39,214 bases of DNA from Burkholderiales bacterium (GCA_011391155.1 JAABRA010000087.1:1-39214), one strand, 5' to 3'. Positions 7,994-17,525 are shown, counted from the stretch's first letter. Program-made: numbers and translations. The notes: generated by a model not told the origin, from the sequence alone.

Positions 7994-9388
7994 CTAGCTT
8001 CCTGCGACCTTCATCCGATTTACCAGAATCGAGCCCACGCTCTTGGCACCGTAGTTGTAGGCATCGGCACCCACGGCCTCGATGCCCTTGAGCATGGTCT
8101 TGAGGTTGCCGGCGATGGTGATCTCGTGCACCGGGTAGGCGATCTGGCCGTTTTCGACCCAGAAGCCGCTGGCGCCGCGCGAGTAGTCACCGGTCACGTA
8201 GTTCACGCCCTGCCCCATCAGCTCAATCACGAACAGGCCGGTGCCGAGTTTCTTGAGCATGGCATCCAGATCGTCCCCCGGCTGCGTCAGTCGCGATGTC
8301 ATCGTCAGGTTGTGCGATCCGCCGGAATTGCCGGTAGTCTTCATGCCGAGCTTGCGCGCCGAATAGGTGCTCAGGAAATAGCCCTCCACCCGTCCGCCCT
8401 TGACCACGGCGCGCGCCTTGACACGAACGCCCTCGTCATCGAACGGTGAACTGCCCTTGCCGCGCAGGACAAACGGGTCCTCAAGAATGTCGATGTGTTT
8501 CGGAAACACCGGCTTGCCCAGCGAATCCAGCAGGAAGGTGCTCTTGCGGTATAGCGCGCCGCCGCTGATCGCCTGCACAAAACCGCCCAGCAACCCCGCC
8601 GCCAGCGGCGATTCGAACAGCACCGGGCACTCGGTGGTGGCGATCTTGCGGCTCTTCAGGCGGCTCAGCGCACGCTCGGCCGCATAGCGGCCCACGGCAG
8701 CCGGTGAGGCGAGCTCGGCGGCCGACCGCATGGAGCTGTACCACGCGTCGCGCTGCATGTGGGCGCCCTTGCCAGCAATGGGTGCCACCGACAGGCTGTG
8801 GCGCGAACTGGCATAGCCGCCGCGAAAGCCGTGCGTGTGCGCACTGAAGAAATGGCTCTGCTGGGCCGAGACGCCGGCACCCTCACTGTTGGTGATGCGC
8901 TTGCTGGTCTGCAGCGCGGCGGCTTCGCATTCCAGGGCGATTCTTGCGGCTTCCTCGCTGGTGACGGCCCAGGGGTGGAACAGGTCCAGGTCGCGGTGCC
9001 CGGTGGCAATCTCGTCCTCATCGGGCAGGCCGGCCACCGGATCCTCCGCGGTGAAGCGCGCAATGTCAAAGGCGGCCTGCACGGTCTGCTCGATCGCGGC
9101 GCCCGAGAAATCCGAGGTGCTGGCATTGCCGCGGCGGTGGCCCACATACACGGTGACGCCGAGCGACTTGTCGCGGTTGCGCTCGACGTTCTCCAGTTCA
9201 CCCTTGCGCACACTCACGCTCAGGCCGCAGCCTTCGGAGGCCTCGGCCCCGGCGTCGGTGGCGCCGATCTTCTTCGCATGCGCCAGGGCGGTGTCGACCA
9301 GCCCTTCAAAGGTGGCTCGGCTGTAACTGAAACCTGAATCGGGTTGGCTGGCTGCCGGTGCAGCCTGGGTGGAGGGGGTAATTTTCAT
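7994..9388 (-). CDS. pmbA: Metalloprotease PmbA/TldE
   Basis: A 464-residue TldE/PmbA protein. With TldD it forms a heterodimeric zinc protease, known from microcin B17 maturation and CcdA degradation; PmbA itself lacks the HExxxH zinc site, and I see none here. Family stretches include SVRKGELENVERNRDKSLGV near the N-terminus and FVIELMGQGVNYVTGDYSRG with GFWVENG toward the C-terminus. The ATG at 9388 (MKITPST) is preferred over the upstream 9457, which would run across the promoter and start codon of divergent darP. tldD is not in the window, as is common for these genes. Confidence 0.93.
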   Translation of the reverse strand: MKITPSTQAAPAASQPDSGFSYSRATFEGLVDTALAHAKKIGATDAGAEASEGCGLSVSVRKGELENVERNRDKSLGVTVYVGHRRGNASTSDFSGAAIEQTVQAAFDIARFTAEDPVAGLPDEDEIATGHRDLDLFHPWAVTSEEAARIALECEAAALQTSKRITNSEGAGVSAQQSHFFSAHTHGFRGGYASSRHSLSVAPIAGKGAHMQRDAWYSSMRSAAELASPAAVGRYAAERALSRLKSRKIATTECPVLFESPLAAGLLGGFVQAISGGALYRKSTFLLDSLGKPVFPKHIDILEDPFVLRGKGSSPFDDEGVRVKARAVVKGGRVEGYFLSTYSARKLGMKTTGNSGGSHNLTMTSRLTQPGDDLDAMLKKLGTGLFVIELMGQGVNYVTGDYSRGASGFWVENGQIAYPVHEITIAGNLKTMLKGIEAVGADAYNYGAKSVGSILVNRMKVAGS

Positions 9389-9441
9389 GGTGGCGGCTAT
9401 GATACTTGCCGTCCCCTCTATCCGCCTTCCCGGCCCTGACA
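9375..9441. promoter_or_regulatory. Divergent promoter region pmbA / darP
   Basis: Only 52 bp separate the two start codons (9388 minus, 9441 plus). The palindrome-like CTATGATAC at 9397-9405 gives TATGAT on the plus strand (9398-9403) and TATCAT on the minus strand, so one site could serve as the -10 for both directions. No good -35 is seen on either strand, so the call is tentative. Confidence 0.4.
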
Positions 9442-10112
9442 TGTCCCGCAAACCCAAAAAAGGCTATTACGTCCGTGGCGAGTTCATTGCTGAAGGCAGC
9501 GAACTCGATCTGGAGCTCAAGGCCGAACTCAAGGGCACGCACGAGGCCAGCCGGACCGATCTCAAGCGCGAAAGCACTGAGCTGCAAAAGCTCGGCGAGG
9601 AACTCCTGACGCTTCGCCCCGAATTGATGGCCCGCCTCGACCTGTCGGAGAAGCTGCGCGACGCGCTGGCCGAGGCCAAACGCATCACGAACTTCGAAGG
9701 CAAGCGGCGCCAGATGCAGTTTGTCGGCAAATTGATGCGCCTGATCGAGCCTGATGCGCTGGCGGCCGTTCGCGCGGCCCTGCAGGAACAGCACAAAGGC
9801 TCGGCGCAGGGCACGCTGGCATTGCACAAGGCCGAACAATGGCGCGACCGGCTGATCACGCAGGACGAGGCCTTTGGCGATTGGGTCCAGCAGTATCCCG
9901 GCACCGACACCCAGCAGCTGCGCGCGCTGATCCGCCAGGCGCGCAAGGACGCGCTTCCGGTGGACAAGGCCGCCGCTTCGCAAGGTCTGGCGCCGCGCCA
10001 GGGGCGTGCCTACCGCGATATTTTCCAGTGGGTCCGCGCGCAGCTCGCGGGCGGCGGCGACATCCCGGATTCACCCCCTCTACCTCCGGGCGAGGGCGGG
10101 GGTGAGGGCTGA
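9441..10112 (+). CDS. darP: Ribosome biogenesis factor DarP (YjgA)
   Basis: A 223-residue DUF615 protein, MSRKPKKGYYVRGEFIAEGS at the start, with the conserved LKRESTELQKLGEELLTLRP region and ARQGRAYRDIF-like C-terminal block (GRAYRDIFQWVRAQL). DarP promotes 50S subunit assembly at the peptidyl-transferase centre. ATG 9441 fits the family start; 9369 would overlap the pmbA coding region on the other strand. The last 15 residues (PDSPPLPPGEGGGEG) are not part of the family. They are translated from an inverted-repeat element (10073-10155), so the C-terminus has been replaced or extended by a repeat. Confidence 0.92.
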   Translation: MSRKPKKGYYVRGEFIAEGSELDLELKAELKGTHEASRTDLKRESTELQKLGEELLTLRPELMARLDLSEKLRDALAEAKRITNFEGKRRQMQFVGKLMRLIEPDALAAVRAALQEQHKGSAQGTLALHKAEQWRDRLITQDEAFGDWVQQYPGTDTQQLRALIRQARKDALPVDKAAASQGLAPRQGRAYRDIFQWVRAQLAGGGDIPDSPPLPPGEGGGEG

Positions 10113-10155
10113 TAGCCCGCGAAGCGCCCGCACCCTGACCCTCGCCCAGACGGAG
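10073..10155. repeat. Imperfect inverted repeat overlapping the darP end and mog leader
   Basis: Arms at about 10084-10109 (CTCCGGGCGAGGGCGGGGGT...) and 10130-10155 (...CCTCGCCCAGACGGAG) are imperfectly complementary and would form a long GC-rich hairpin. It resembles the common 'CCCTCTCCC...GGGAGAGGG' proteobacterial intergenic repeats. The left arm encodes the DarP tail; the right arm contains the GGAG ribosome-binding site of mog. Confidence 0.6.
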
Positions 10156-10160
10156 CGGGA

Positions 10161-10781
10161 ATGAAAGCAAGAACCATGAACACTGCGACCCCATCGGGCT
10201 TCGACCCCGTCACCATCGGCATCGTTTCCATCAGCGACCGCGCCTCCAGTGGCATCTATGAGGACAAGGGCCTGCCGGCCCTGCAGGACTGGCTGACCCG
10301 CGCCCTGAAGAACCCGATCACGTTCGAGCCCCGGCTGATCCCCGACGAACAGGCCCGCATCAGCGCCACCTTGATCGAACTGGTGGAGGCGGGCTGCTCA
10401 CTCGTGCTGACGACCGGCGGCACCGGTCCCGCCCTGCGTGACGTCACGCCCGAAGCCACGCTGGCCGTCGCCCACAAGGAAATGCCGGGATTCGGCGAAC
10501 AAATGCGCCAGATCAGCCTGCGGTTCGTGCCCACGGCCATCCTGTCGCGCCAATGCGCCGTCATCCGTGACAAAAGTCTCATCATCAACCTGCCGGGTCA
10601 GCCGAAGTCGATCCAGGAGACGCTGGAGGGTTTGAAAGACGCGTCGGGACAGCCAGTCGTCAATGGCATTTTTGCGGCGGTGCCTTATTGCATCGACCTG
10701 ATTGGTGGCCCGTATCTGGAAACGCGGGATGACATCTGCAAGGCCTTCAGGCCCAAATCAGCGCTTCGTCCTGCCCTGTGA
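10161..10781 (+). CDS. mog: Molybdopterin adenylyltransferase
   Basis: A 206-residue MogA-type protein. It adenylates molybdopterin before molybdenum insertion, and so feeds enzymes such as the NasA in this window. Key motifs are ISDRASSGIYEDKG, LVLTTGGTGPALRDVTPEAT and GFGEQMR, then LPGQPKSIQETL, all characteristic of Mog. I favour ATG 10161 because GGAG lies five bases upstream; ATG 10176 (MNTATPSGFD) is possible but has no ribosome-binding site. The ribosome-binding site falls in the right arm of a hairpin-forming repeat, which could dampen translation. It is followed after 10 bp by a LysM-FecR gene. Confidence 0.94.
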   Translation: MKARTMNTATPSGFDPVTIGIVSISDRASSGIYEDKGLPALQDWLTRALKNPITFEPRLIPDEQARISATLIELVEAGCSLVLTTGGTGPALRDVTPEATLAVAHKEMPGFGEQMRQISLRFVPTAILSRQCAVIRDKSLIINLPGQPKSIQETLEGLKDASGQPVVNGIFAAVPYCIDLIGGPYLETRDDICKAFRPKSALRPAL

Positions 10782-10791
10782 GATCAAGACC

Positions 10792-12207
10792 ATGAAACGT
10801 TCGAACTCCAATGTCTTCACGCGCAGCCCGATCTTCCGTGTGCTGATGGTCACGGCGCTGATGACGGGCCTGTCCGGCGCCCGTGCCGCGGAGCCCAGCA
10901 TTCCCTACACCGTCAAGCCTGGCGACAAGCTGATCGTTCTCTCAAAAGACCTGCTGCTGCGTCCCGGCGACTGGAACGAGGTAGCGCGCTTCAATGCCAT
11001 GCCCGACCCCAATGTCATCCGGCCCGGGCAGACCCTCGCGATTCCCGTGCGGCTGATGAAATTCAGCCTCGCCACCGGCAAGTTGATCAGCGCCGAGGGT
11101 CAGGTGCTGTCGGGGGCCGCCCCCGCCATCGTGGGAAGCTCCATCGGCGAAGGCAGCCGCCTGCAAACCGGGCCCAACAGCTCGGCGGTCGTGGAACTGG
11201 CTGATGGTTCGCGGGTGCAGTTGCTGGCGGGCAGCCTGGCCGAGATCGCCGTGAGCCGGGAATACGCATCCCGCGATGCCAACGGCAGCGGGCCCACGCC
11301 GTGGTTTTCCGGGCTCATCCGCCTGAGCCAGGGGGCGGTGGAGACCTTGGCGTCCAAACTGGGCCGCCGCGCCACGCCCTTGCAGGTCGAGACGCCCACC
11401 ACCATCGTCGGTGTGCGCGGCACGCGCTTCCGGGTGGCCTACGACGACAGCGCCGCCCGGGACTCCCGTGCCGAAGTCCTGGAAGGCGAAGTCCGGGCCG
11501 ACAACCCTGCCCACAAGAGCGGCGCCGACCTGCCCAAAGGCACGGGCGCCGTGATCAATCCGGCGCAGAAAGACGTCCGGGCAGTGCCGCTACTGCCGGC
11601 GCCCGACCTGCGCACACAGCCGTCGGACCTCACACGGCCCCAGGCCACGGCCTGGCCCATGCCGGCACTGGCCGGTGCTTCGGCCTTTAGAGTCCAGGTG
11701 GCCCATGATGCCCAGTTCGAACGCATCGTGCGGGACCTCAAGGTCAGCACTGGGGCCGTTGATCTGTCCAGCCTCCCGATTGGCCTCTGGCATGTCCGGG
11801 TGCGGGGCATCGACGCCCAGCAACTCGAAGGCTACGACAGCGTGAAGCCGCTCAGCCTGAAGGCAGCGAATCGCTGGCGGGTGACCGATTCACGTCTGGT
11901 CCTTGAAAACGGCCGCTCGCGGCTCGCCTGGAGCGGCGCCTTGCCCGATGGCCTCGTGGTGGCAGCGGGAAGCTCCAGCGCCGAGGTGTCGACCGACGCG
12001 CTGTCGGCCCAAGTCATCAGCAGGCCCACGGGCAGCGCCAACCAGCTGGATCTCGGTAATCTGAAGCCAGGCCGCTATTTCATCCGCATCACGACGGCGG
12101 GAGCGAGCGGACAACTCGTCAGCGAAACCTACCAGCTGGACGTGCCCGGCAACTGGGGCGTCACCGTACTGGAGCTGGCGTCGGCACTCCAGCCGGTTGG
12201 ACCCTGA
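10792..12207 (+). CDS. Secreted LysM and FecR domain protein
   Basis: A 471-residue exported protein. Residues 1 to about 33 are a signal peptide (FRVLMVTALMTGLSGARAAE). A LysM peptidoglycan-binding domain follows (YTVKPGDKLIVLSKDLLLRP ... NVIRPGQTLAIP, about residues 39-84), then a FecR domain (about 95-245) with GSRLQTGPNSSAVVELADGS and TPTTIVGVRGTRFRV. The C-terminal half looks like two beta-rich, Fn3-like modules. Such LysM-FecR proteins are often next to CHASE2/adenylate cyclase genes; here there is no such partner, only mog upstream and convergent cysE downstream. The domain set suggests a periplasmic, wall-associated structural or sensing role, but no signal or partner can be named. 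ATG 10792 lies 10 bp after the mog stop. Confidence 0.85.
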   Translation: MKRSNSNVFTRSPIFRVLMVTALMTGLSGARAAEPSIPYTVKPGDKLIVLSKDLLLRPGDWNEVARFNAMPDPNVIRPGQTLAIPVRLMKFSLATGKLISAEGQVLSGAAPAIVGSSIGEGSRLQTGPNSSAVVELADGSRVQLLAGSLAEIAVSREYASRDANGSGPTPWFSGLIRLSQGAVETLASKLGRRATPLQVETPTTIVGVRGTRFRVAYDDSAARDSRAEVLEGEVRADNPAHKSGADLPKGTGAVINPAQKDVRAVPLLPAPDLRTQPSDLTRPQATAWPMPALAGASAFRVQVAHDAQFERIVRDLKVSTGAVDLSSLPIGLWHVRVRGIDAQQLEGYDSVKPLSLKAANRWRVTDSRLVLENGRSRLAWSGALPDGLVVAAGSSSAEVSTDALSAQVISRPTGSANQLDLGNLKPGRYFIRITTAGASGQLVSETYQLDVPGNWGVTVLELASALQPVGP

Positions 12208-12224
12208 TCTTCGAGCCCCGGCGC

Positions 12225-12998
12225 CTACTTGCCGACCAGGTCGTTGAGGCGGCCGGCCTCGAAATGTTCGACCCGGGCCGCTTCATCGGGCACGCATTCA
12301 CCGTCGGGGCGATTGGCGGACAACACTTCCACGGCGTGCCAGAGCAGCGCGATCTGGTGCTCCTGCGATGCGGCGTTGTCGATCAGCCCCTTCATGGCCT
12401 GCGACAACGGGTCGTCCTCCAGCGTGATGCCGTAGGCCGAAAACTTGTCCTGCGCCGGCGTCACGTCGGCGCTTTCGCCGGCCTTTGAAGGGATGATGCG
12501 GGCCGGGATGCCGACCGCCGTGGCGCCTGCGGGCACCGGCTTGATCACCACGGCGTTGCTGCCGATCTTGGCGCCATCGCCCACCAGAAACCCCCCCAGC
12601 ACCTTGGCACCCGCACTCACCACCACATTGCGGCCGAGCGTCGGATGGCGCTTGACACCCTTGTACAAAGAGGTCCCGCCGAGCGTCACACCCTGGTAGA
12701 TCGTGCAGCCGTCGCCGATTTCGGCCGTCTCGCCCACCACCACGCCCATGGCATGGTCAAAGAAGACGCGCTCGCCAATCACCGCACCCGGGTGAATCTC
12801 GATGCCGGTCAACCAGCGCGCGATGTGCGAAGTAAAACGCCCCAGCCACTTGAGGCCATGCGTCCAGAACCAGTGCGCCGGCCGATGCAGCAAAATCGCG
12901 TGCAGACCGGGGTAGCAGGTCAGCACCTCCCAGGTGCTGCGCGCGGCGGGGTCACGGTCCAGGATGCACTGGATGTCGGAACGAATGCGGGAAAACAT
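12225..12998 (-). CDS. cysE: Serine O-acetyltransferase
   Basis: A 257-residue CysE, which makes O-acetyl-L-serine from serine and acetyl-CoA, the first step of cysteine synthesis. The N-terminal helical part (SDIQCILDRDPAARS) is followed by the hexapeptide-repeat left-handed beta helix with HPGAVIGERVFFDHAMGVVVG and GGTSLYKGVKRHPTLG, which hold the active-site histidines. The acidic C-terminal extension after the helix is usual in betaproteobacteria. The ATG at 12998 fits the family; 13076 would overlap the end of trmJ. It lies 10 bp after trmJ on the same strand, so the two are probably co-transcribed. It is convergent with the FecR gene, with only 17 bp between stops. Confidence 0.94.
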   Translation of the reverse strand: MFSRIRSDIQCILDRDPAARSTWEVLTCYPGLHAILLHRPAHWFWTHGLKWLGRFTSHIARWLTGIEIHPGAVIGERVFFDHAMGVVVGETAEIGDGCTIYQGVTLGGTSLYKGVKRHPTLGRNVVVSAGAKVLGGFLVGDGAKIGSNAVVIKPVPAGATAVGIPARIIPSKAGESADVTPAQDKFSAYGITLEDDPLSQAMKGLIDNAASQEHQIALLWHAVEVLSANRPDGECVPDEAARVEHFEAGRLNDLVGK

Positions 12999-13008
12999 GG
13001 GGCCAAGT

Positions 13009-13815
13009 CTATCGCGCGATGTCCGGCACCTTATCCGACGTGGCTTTCGTCGGGTCTGCGGATTCAGCCACGACACCGGCCCTCGACGCCATCACCCTCA
13101 TCGCCTTGGCAATGCCCCGCAAAATGTGGATTTCCTCCTGCGCCAGTTGCGCCCGGTTGAACAACTGGTTCAGCCGCGGCATCAACTTCTTGGGCGCGGC
13201 CGGATCCAGAAAGCCGATCTCCACCAGCGATTGCTCCCAATGCGCCAGCAGGCCGCTGACCTGGCGGGCATCGGCAAGCTGGGGCTCGGCAGTGGCCGCC
13301 TGCACGGGGTACGACCCCAGCGCCATACGCCACTCGTAGGCAATCACCTGAATCGCCGCACCCAGGTTGAGTGAGCCGAATGCCGGGTTGGTCGGAATGC
13401 TCAAGGCCGCATGGCAACGATAGACGTCTTCGTTCTGCATGCCGAAGCGCTCGGAGCCGAACAGGAAAGCCACGCCCTGCCCAGCGCCACCGCTGGCGCT
13501 CGCCTGCGCGGCCAGCGCTGCGAAATGGGGGCGCGGCGCCACGGTGGGCGGACCAAAGTCGCGCGGGGTCATGGCGGTGGCGCACAGGTGGGTCATGCCG
13601 TCCAGCGCCTCGTCCAGCGTGGCCACGATCCGCGCGTTGGTGAGCACATCAATGGCTCCGCTGGCGCGCTGGATGGTTTCCTCGCGCCGCAGCACGTTGG
13701 GCCAGCGCGGCGCCACCAGCACCAGATCGTCAAAGCCCATGACCTTCATGGCCCGGGCTGCCGCGCCGACGTTGCCGGCGTGGCTGGTGTTGATCAGGAT
13801 GAATCGCGTTTGCAT
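13009..13815 (-). CDS. trmJ: tRNA (cytidine/uridine-32-2'-O)-methyltransferase TrmJ
   Basis: A 268-residue SPOUT-family RNA methyltransferase. TrmJ methylates the 2'-OH of residue 32 in the anticodon loop of several tRNAs. The N-terminus (MQTRFILINTSHAGNVGAAA) and the knot motifs FLFGSERFGM and GSLNLGAAIQVIAYEWRMA are typical. The ATG at 13815 matches this family start; 13902 adds residues that cross the divergent promoter region. It forms a two-gene unit with cysE, and is divergent from suhB, as often seen in Burkholderiales. Confidence 0.94.
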   Translation of the reverse strand: MQTRFILINTSHAGNVGAAARAMKVMGFDDLVLVAPRWPNVLRREETIQRASGAIDVLTNARIVATLDEALDGMTHLCATAMTPRDFGPPTVAPRPHFAALAAQASASGGAGQGVAFLFGSERFGMQNEDVYRCHAALSIPTNPAFGSLNLGAAIQVIAYEWRMALGSYPVQAATAEPQLADARQVSGLLAHWEQSLVEIGFLDPAAPKKLMPRLNQLFNRAQLAQEEIHILRGIAKAMRVMASRAGVVAESADPTKATSDKVPDIAR

Positions 13816-13839
13816 GGACTCGGGCGCGTCGCAAGGGCT

Positions 13840-13933
13840 GGCCGGGTAAAATCCCCATATTGTCGCCGCCCGCATCGCCGGGTCGGACTCCCCGCTCTTC
13901 AATCAGCTGGGGACAGCGCCAGACGTCTGTCCC
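13840..13933. promoter_or_regulatory. Divergent trmJ / suhB promoter region with inverted repeat
   Basis: The 135-bp gap holds GGGTAAAATCCCC, giving TAAAAT (13847-13852) as a -10 for suhB, and an AT-rich CAATAT on the opposite strand that could serve trmJ. Closer to suhB, GGGACAG (13910-13916) and CTGTCCC (13927-13933) form a 7-bp inverted repeat, resembling widespread 'GGGGACAGACGTCTGTCCCC' repeats. -35 boxes are poor. Confidence 0.4.
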
Positions 13934-13950
13934 ACAAGGTTTAACAATTC

Positions 13951-14901
13951 ATGTCGTCCCCAAATCTGCACCCCATGCTCAACGTGGCCGTAAAGGCCGC
14001 CCGTTCCGCCGGTTCAATCATCAACCGTGCCGCGCTTGACGTCGAGGCTGTGCGCATTTCGCAAAAGCAGGTCAACGACTTCGTCACCGAAGTCGACCAC
14101 GCCAGCGAAAAAGTCATCATCGAGACCCTGCTGACGGCCTACCCCGACCACGGCATCCTGGCCGAAGAATCCGGCTCCGAGCATGGCGCCAGGAACGCAG
14201 ACCATGTCTGGATCATCGATCCGCTGGACGGCACCACCAACTTCATCCATGGCTTCCCGGTCTATTGCGTCAGCATTGCGCTGGCCGTGCGCGGCAAGAT
14301 CGAACAGGCCGTGATCTACGACCCCAGCCGCAACGACCTGTTCACCGCAACCAAGGGCCGGGGCGCCTACCTCAACGAGCGGCGCATCCGCGTCAGCAAG
14401 CGCACCCGGCTGCAGGAATGCCTGATCTCCACCGGTTTTCCGTTCCGCAAGGGCGACAACTTCAACGCCTACCTGCAGATGATGGGCGACGTCATGCAGC
14501 GCACCGCCGGCCTGCGCCGCCCCGGCGCCGCCGCGCTCGACCTGGCCTACGTCGCTGCCGGCTATTCGGACGGCTTTTTCGAAACCGGCCTGCAGCCCTG
14601 GGACATGGCGGCCGGCTCCTTGCTGGTCACCGAAGCCGGTGGCCTGGTCGGCAATTTCACGGGCGAAGCCGACTATCTGGACCAGAAAGAGTGCCTGGCG
14701 GGCACGCCGCGCATCTACGGCCAGCTCGTGAGCATCCTGGGCAAATACAGCAAGTTCGCCGGCGCCGGCGACAAGGCGGCGGTGCGCCAGGCTGGCGCAC
14801 CGGTCGACAACGATGTCACCGGCGAGGTACTCGATGAGGAAGGGCCCGACGCGCCGACCGAAGCCCCGACGGGCACCCGGGACGACGACGCTCCGTTCTG
14901 A
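13951..14901 (+). CDS. suhB: Inositol-1-monophosphatase family protein SuhB
   Basis: A 316-residue Mg-dependent inositol monophosphatase. The metal site is clear: E72-E73 (GILAEESGS), then [16 protein letters not shown] with D90 and D93, and the third Asp in [17 protein letters not shown]. SuhB hydrolyses inositol-1-phosphate and, in E. coli, also takes part in rRNA transcription antitermination. The protein is about 50 residues longer than E. coli SuhB because of an acidic, low-complexity C-terminal tail ([16 protein letters not shown] ... DDDAPF). ATG 13951 directly precedes the family start. mutS follows after 11 bp, so the two may share a transcript. Confidence 0.92.
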   Translation: MSSPNLHPMLNVAVKAARSAGSIINRAALDVEAVRISQKQVNDFVTEVDHASEKVIIETLLTAYPDHGILAEESGSEHGARNADHVWIIDPLDGTTNFIHGFPVYCVSIALAVRGKIEQAVIYDPSRNDLFTATKGRGAYLNERRIRVSKRTRLQECLISTGFPFRKGDNFNAYLQMMGDVMQRTAGLRRPGAAALDLAYVAAGYSDGFFETGLQPWDMAAGSLLVTEAGGLVGNFTGEADYLDQKECLAGTPRIYGQLVSILGKYSKFAGAGDKAAVRQAGAPVDNDVTGEVLDEEGPDAPTEAPTGTRDDDAPF

Positions 14902-14912
14902 CCCCGCGCATC

Positions 14913-17525
14913 ATGGCTGTCGCGCTCGACTTGAGTGCCCACACCCCAATGATGGCCCAGTACCTGGCCATCAAGGCGGAGCACCCCGATACGCTCGTGT
15001 TCTACCGCATGGGCGATTTCTACGAGCTGTTTTTTGCGGACGCCGAGCAAGCCGCCCGCCTGCTCGACATCACACTCACGCGGCGCGGCCAGTCGGCCGG
15101 CCAGCCCGTGGTCATGGCCGGCGTGCCCTTCCATGCGATGGAGGGTTACCTGGCCAAACTCATCAAGCACGGCGAGTCCGTGGCGATCTGCGAACAGGTC
15201 GGCGACGTGGCGACATCGAAAGGGCCGGTGGAGCGCAAGGTGGTGCGCGTGGTCACGCCCGGCACGCTGACCGACACCGAACTGCTAAGTGACAAGACCG
15301 AGTCCATGCTGCTGGCCGTGCACCAGGCGCCGCGCAACCGCTGCGGCCTGGCTTGGCTGAGCGTGACCCAGGGCGAGCTGCACCTGGCCGAATGCGCGCC
15401 GGACGAACTGGGCGACTGGCTGGCCCGCATCACGCCGAGTGAACTGCTGTTCAGCGCCGACGTCACCCCCGCCTTCGAGAAACGCATCCGCGACCTCAAG
15501 GCCGTGGCCGCGCGCAACCTCACCCTGTGCCAGCGCCCCGAATGGCAGTTCGACGCTGCTTTAGGCCAGCGCAAACTGCTTGAACAGCTCCACGCCGCCA
15601 GCTTGAGCGCCTGGAACGCCGAAGACCTGCCCCACGCCCACGCCGCCGCCGCCGCGCTGCTGGCCTACGCCGAACACACCCAGGGCCGCGCGCTGTCGCA
15701 CGTCCAGCAACTGCGCGTGCAGCGTGGCGACGCGCTGATCGACCTGCCCGTGACGACACGGCGCAACCTGGAACTGGTGCAGACCCTGCGCGGCGAAGAT
15801 GCCCCCACGCTGTTTTCCCTGCTCGACACCTGCATGACCGGCATGGGCAGCCGCACCCTCAAGCGCTGGCTGCTCGAACCCCAGCGCGACCGCACGGAGG
15901 CCAGCGCCCGGCTCGAAGCCCTGGCCGCCCTGCGCGGTGACCGCGGTGCCGGCCCCTGGAACACGCTGCGCGGGCAGCTCAAGGGGAGCAGCGACGTGGA
16001 ACGCATCACCGCGCGCATCGCGCTGCGCCAGGTGCGCCCGCGAGAGCTGGTAGCACTGCGTTTTACGCTACATAAAATAGAGCAAACTATGACCATTCCA
16101 CGCTGGGATGGTGCTCTTTTGACTACTATTTCCCGAAATTTGACCCCGCCAGACGGTTGCGCGGCCCTGCTGGCCGAGGCGCTGCTCGAAGAACCCGCCG
16201 CACTGTTGCGCGACGGCGGCGTGATCGCGAGCGGGCTCGACGCCGAGCTGGACGAGCTGCGCGCCATCCAGACCAATTGCGACGCCTTCCTGCTCGACCT
16301 GGAAACCCGCGAGAAGGCCCGCACCGGCATCGCCAACCTGCGGGTGCAGTTCAACCGCGTCCACGGCTTCTACATCGAGGTCACCCAGGGGCAACTCGAC
16401 AAGGTGCCCGACGATTACCGCCGCCGCCAGACGCTCAAGAATGCCGAGCGCTTCATCACGCCCGAGCTGAAAACCTTCGAGGACAAGGCGCTCAGTGCCC
16501 AGGAACGTGCGCTGGCGCGGGAAAAATGGCTTTTCGAGCAGTTGCTGGACCGGCTGCAGGATTTCGTGCCCGCACTGACCCAGCTCGCTCGTGCGGTGGC
16601 GGCACTGGACGCGCTGTGCGCCCTGGCCGAGCGTTCGCTGACCCTGGACTGGTGCGCACCGCAGTTTGCGAAAGAGCCCTGCATCGAAATCCGCCAGGGC
16701 CGACACCCGGTGGTGGAAGCCCGGCTGGCCGAACTCTCGGGCGGCAGCTTCATCGCCAACGACACCGCGCTCGGGCCGAAGCAGCGCATGCAGGTCATCA
16801 CCGGCCCGAACATGGGCGGTAAATCGACCTACATGCGCCAGGTGGCACTGATCGTGCTGATGGCCAGCATGGGCTCCTTCATTCCTGCCACCTCTTGCCG
16901 CCTCGGCCCGATCGACGCGATCCACACGCGCATCGGCGCGGCCGATGACCTGGCGAATGCGCAATCCACCTTCATGCTGGAAATGACCGAGGCCGCGCAA
17001 ATTTTGCACAGCGCAACAAAGCACAGCCTGGTGCTGATGGACGAGATTGGCCGAGGCACCTCCACCTTCGACGGCCTGGCGCTGGCCAGCGGCATTGCGG
17101 CGCACCTGCATGACAAGACCCAGGCCTTCACGCTGTTTGCCACCCACTATTTCGAGCTGACCGAATTCCCCGCCACCCACCACGCGGCCGTCAACGTGCA
17201 CGTGAGTGCGGCGGAAGCCGGCGGCGACATCGTGTTCCTGCACGAAATCCAGAGCGGGCCGGCCAGCCGCAGCTACGGCATCCAGGTCGCGCGGCTGGCG
17301 GGTATGCCGGTTGCTGTGCTGAACCACGCCCGCCACGCGCTGGCTTCGCTGGAAGCTGGCGCCACCGAGAGCCGCGCCCAGGTGGACCTGTTCGCGGCGC
17401 CGCCCGAGACTCAAACCCCTGCCCGGAGCGCCGTGGAAGCGCGGCTCGCTGAAGTCAACCCCGATGTCCTGAGCCCGCGCGAGGCGCTGGACATTCTTTA
17501 CGCCCTGAAAAAGTTGAACAGTTGA
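14913..17525 (+). CDS. mutS: DNA mismatch repair protein MutS
   Basis: An 870-residue MutS. The mismatch-reading motif is intact near the N-terminus (GDFYELFF, with F36 and E38). Connector, core and clamp domains follow, then the ATPase with Walker [10 protein letters not shown] (631-639) and the signature and Walker B block [20 protein letters not shown], then FATHYFEL. The C-terminal tail ends [15 protein letters not shown]. The reading frame is intact although a dispersed repeat (16061-16135) encodes about residues 384-408 in the lever/core region ([20 protein letters not shown]). The protein is only slightly longer than usual, so the repeat probably replaced or lengthened a surface segment. 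Whether repair activity is normal cannot be told from sequence. Confidence 0.95.
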   Translation: MAVALDLSAHTPMMAQYLAIKAEHPDTLVFYRMGDFYELFFADAEQAARLLDITLTRRGQSAGQPVVMAGVPFHAMEGYLAKLIKHGESVAICEQVGDVATSKGPVERKVVRVVTPGTLTDTELLSDKTESMLLAVHQAPRNRCGLAWLSVTQGELHLAECAPDELGDWLARITPSELLFSADVTPAFEKRIRDLKAVAARNLTLCQRPEWQFDAALGQRKLLEQLHAASLSAWNAEDLPHAHAAAAALLAYAEHTQGRALSHVQQLRVQRGDALIDLPVTTRRNLELVQTLRGEDAPTLFSLLDTCMTGMGSRTLKRWLLEPQRDRTEASARLEALAALRGDRGAGPWNTLRGQLKGSSDVERITARIALRQVRPRELVALRFTLHKIEQTMTIPRWDGALLTTISRNLTPPDGCAALLAEALLEEPAALLRDGGVIASGLDAELDELRAIQTNCDAFLLDLETREKARTGIANLRVQFNRVHGFYIEVTQGQLDKVPDDYRRRQTLKNAERFITPELKTFEDKALSAQERALAREKWLFEQLLDRLQDFVPALTQLARAVAALDALCALAERSLTLDWCAPQFAKEPCIEIRQGRHPVVEARLAELSGGSFIANDTALGPKQRMQVITGPNMGGKSTYMRQVALIVLMASMGSFIPATSCRLGPIDAIHTRIGAADDLANAQSTFMLEMTEAAQILHSATKHSLVLMDEIGRGTSTFDGLALASGIAAHLHDKTQAFTLFATHYFELTEFPATHHAAVNVHVSAAEAGGDIVFLHEIQSGPASRSYGIQVARLAGMPVAVLNHARHALASLEAGATESRAQVDLFAAPPETQTPARSAVEARLAEVNPDVLSPREALDILYALKKLNS
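16061..16135 (-). repeat. Dispersed palindromic element, copy 4 (inside mutS)
   Basis: The clearest hairpin of the family: ACCATTCC (16092-16099) and GGGATGGT (16105-16112) enclose ACGCT. On the minus strand it reads CACCATCCCAGCGTGGAATG followed by GTCATAGTTTGCTCTATTTT, nearly the consensus. AT-rich, it stands out against the GC-rich mutS sequence on both sides. The gene is read through it without a stop. Confidence 0.8.
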
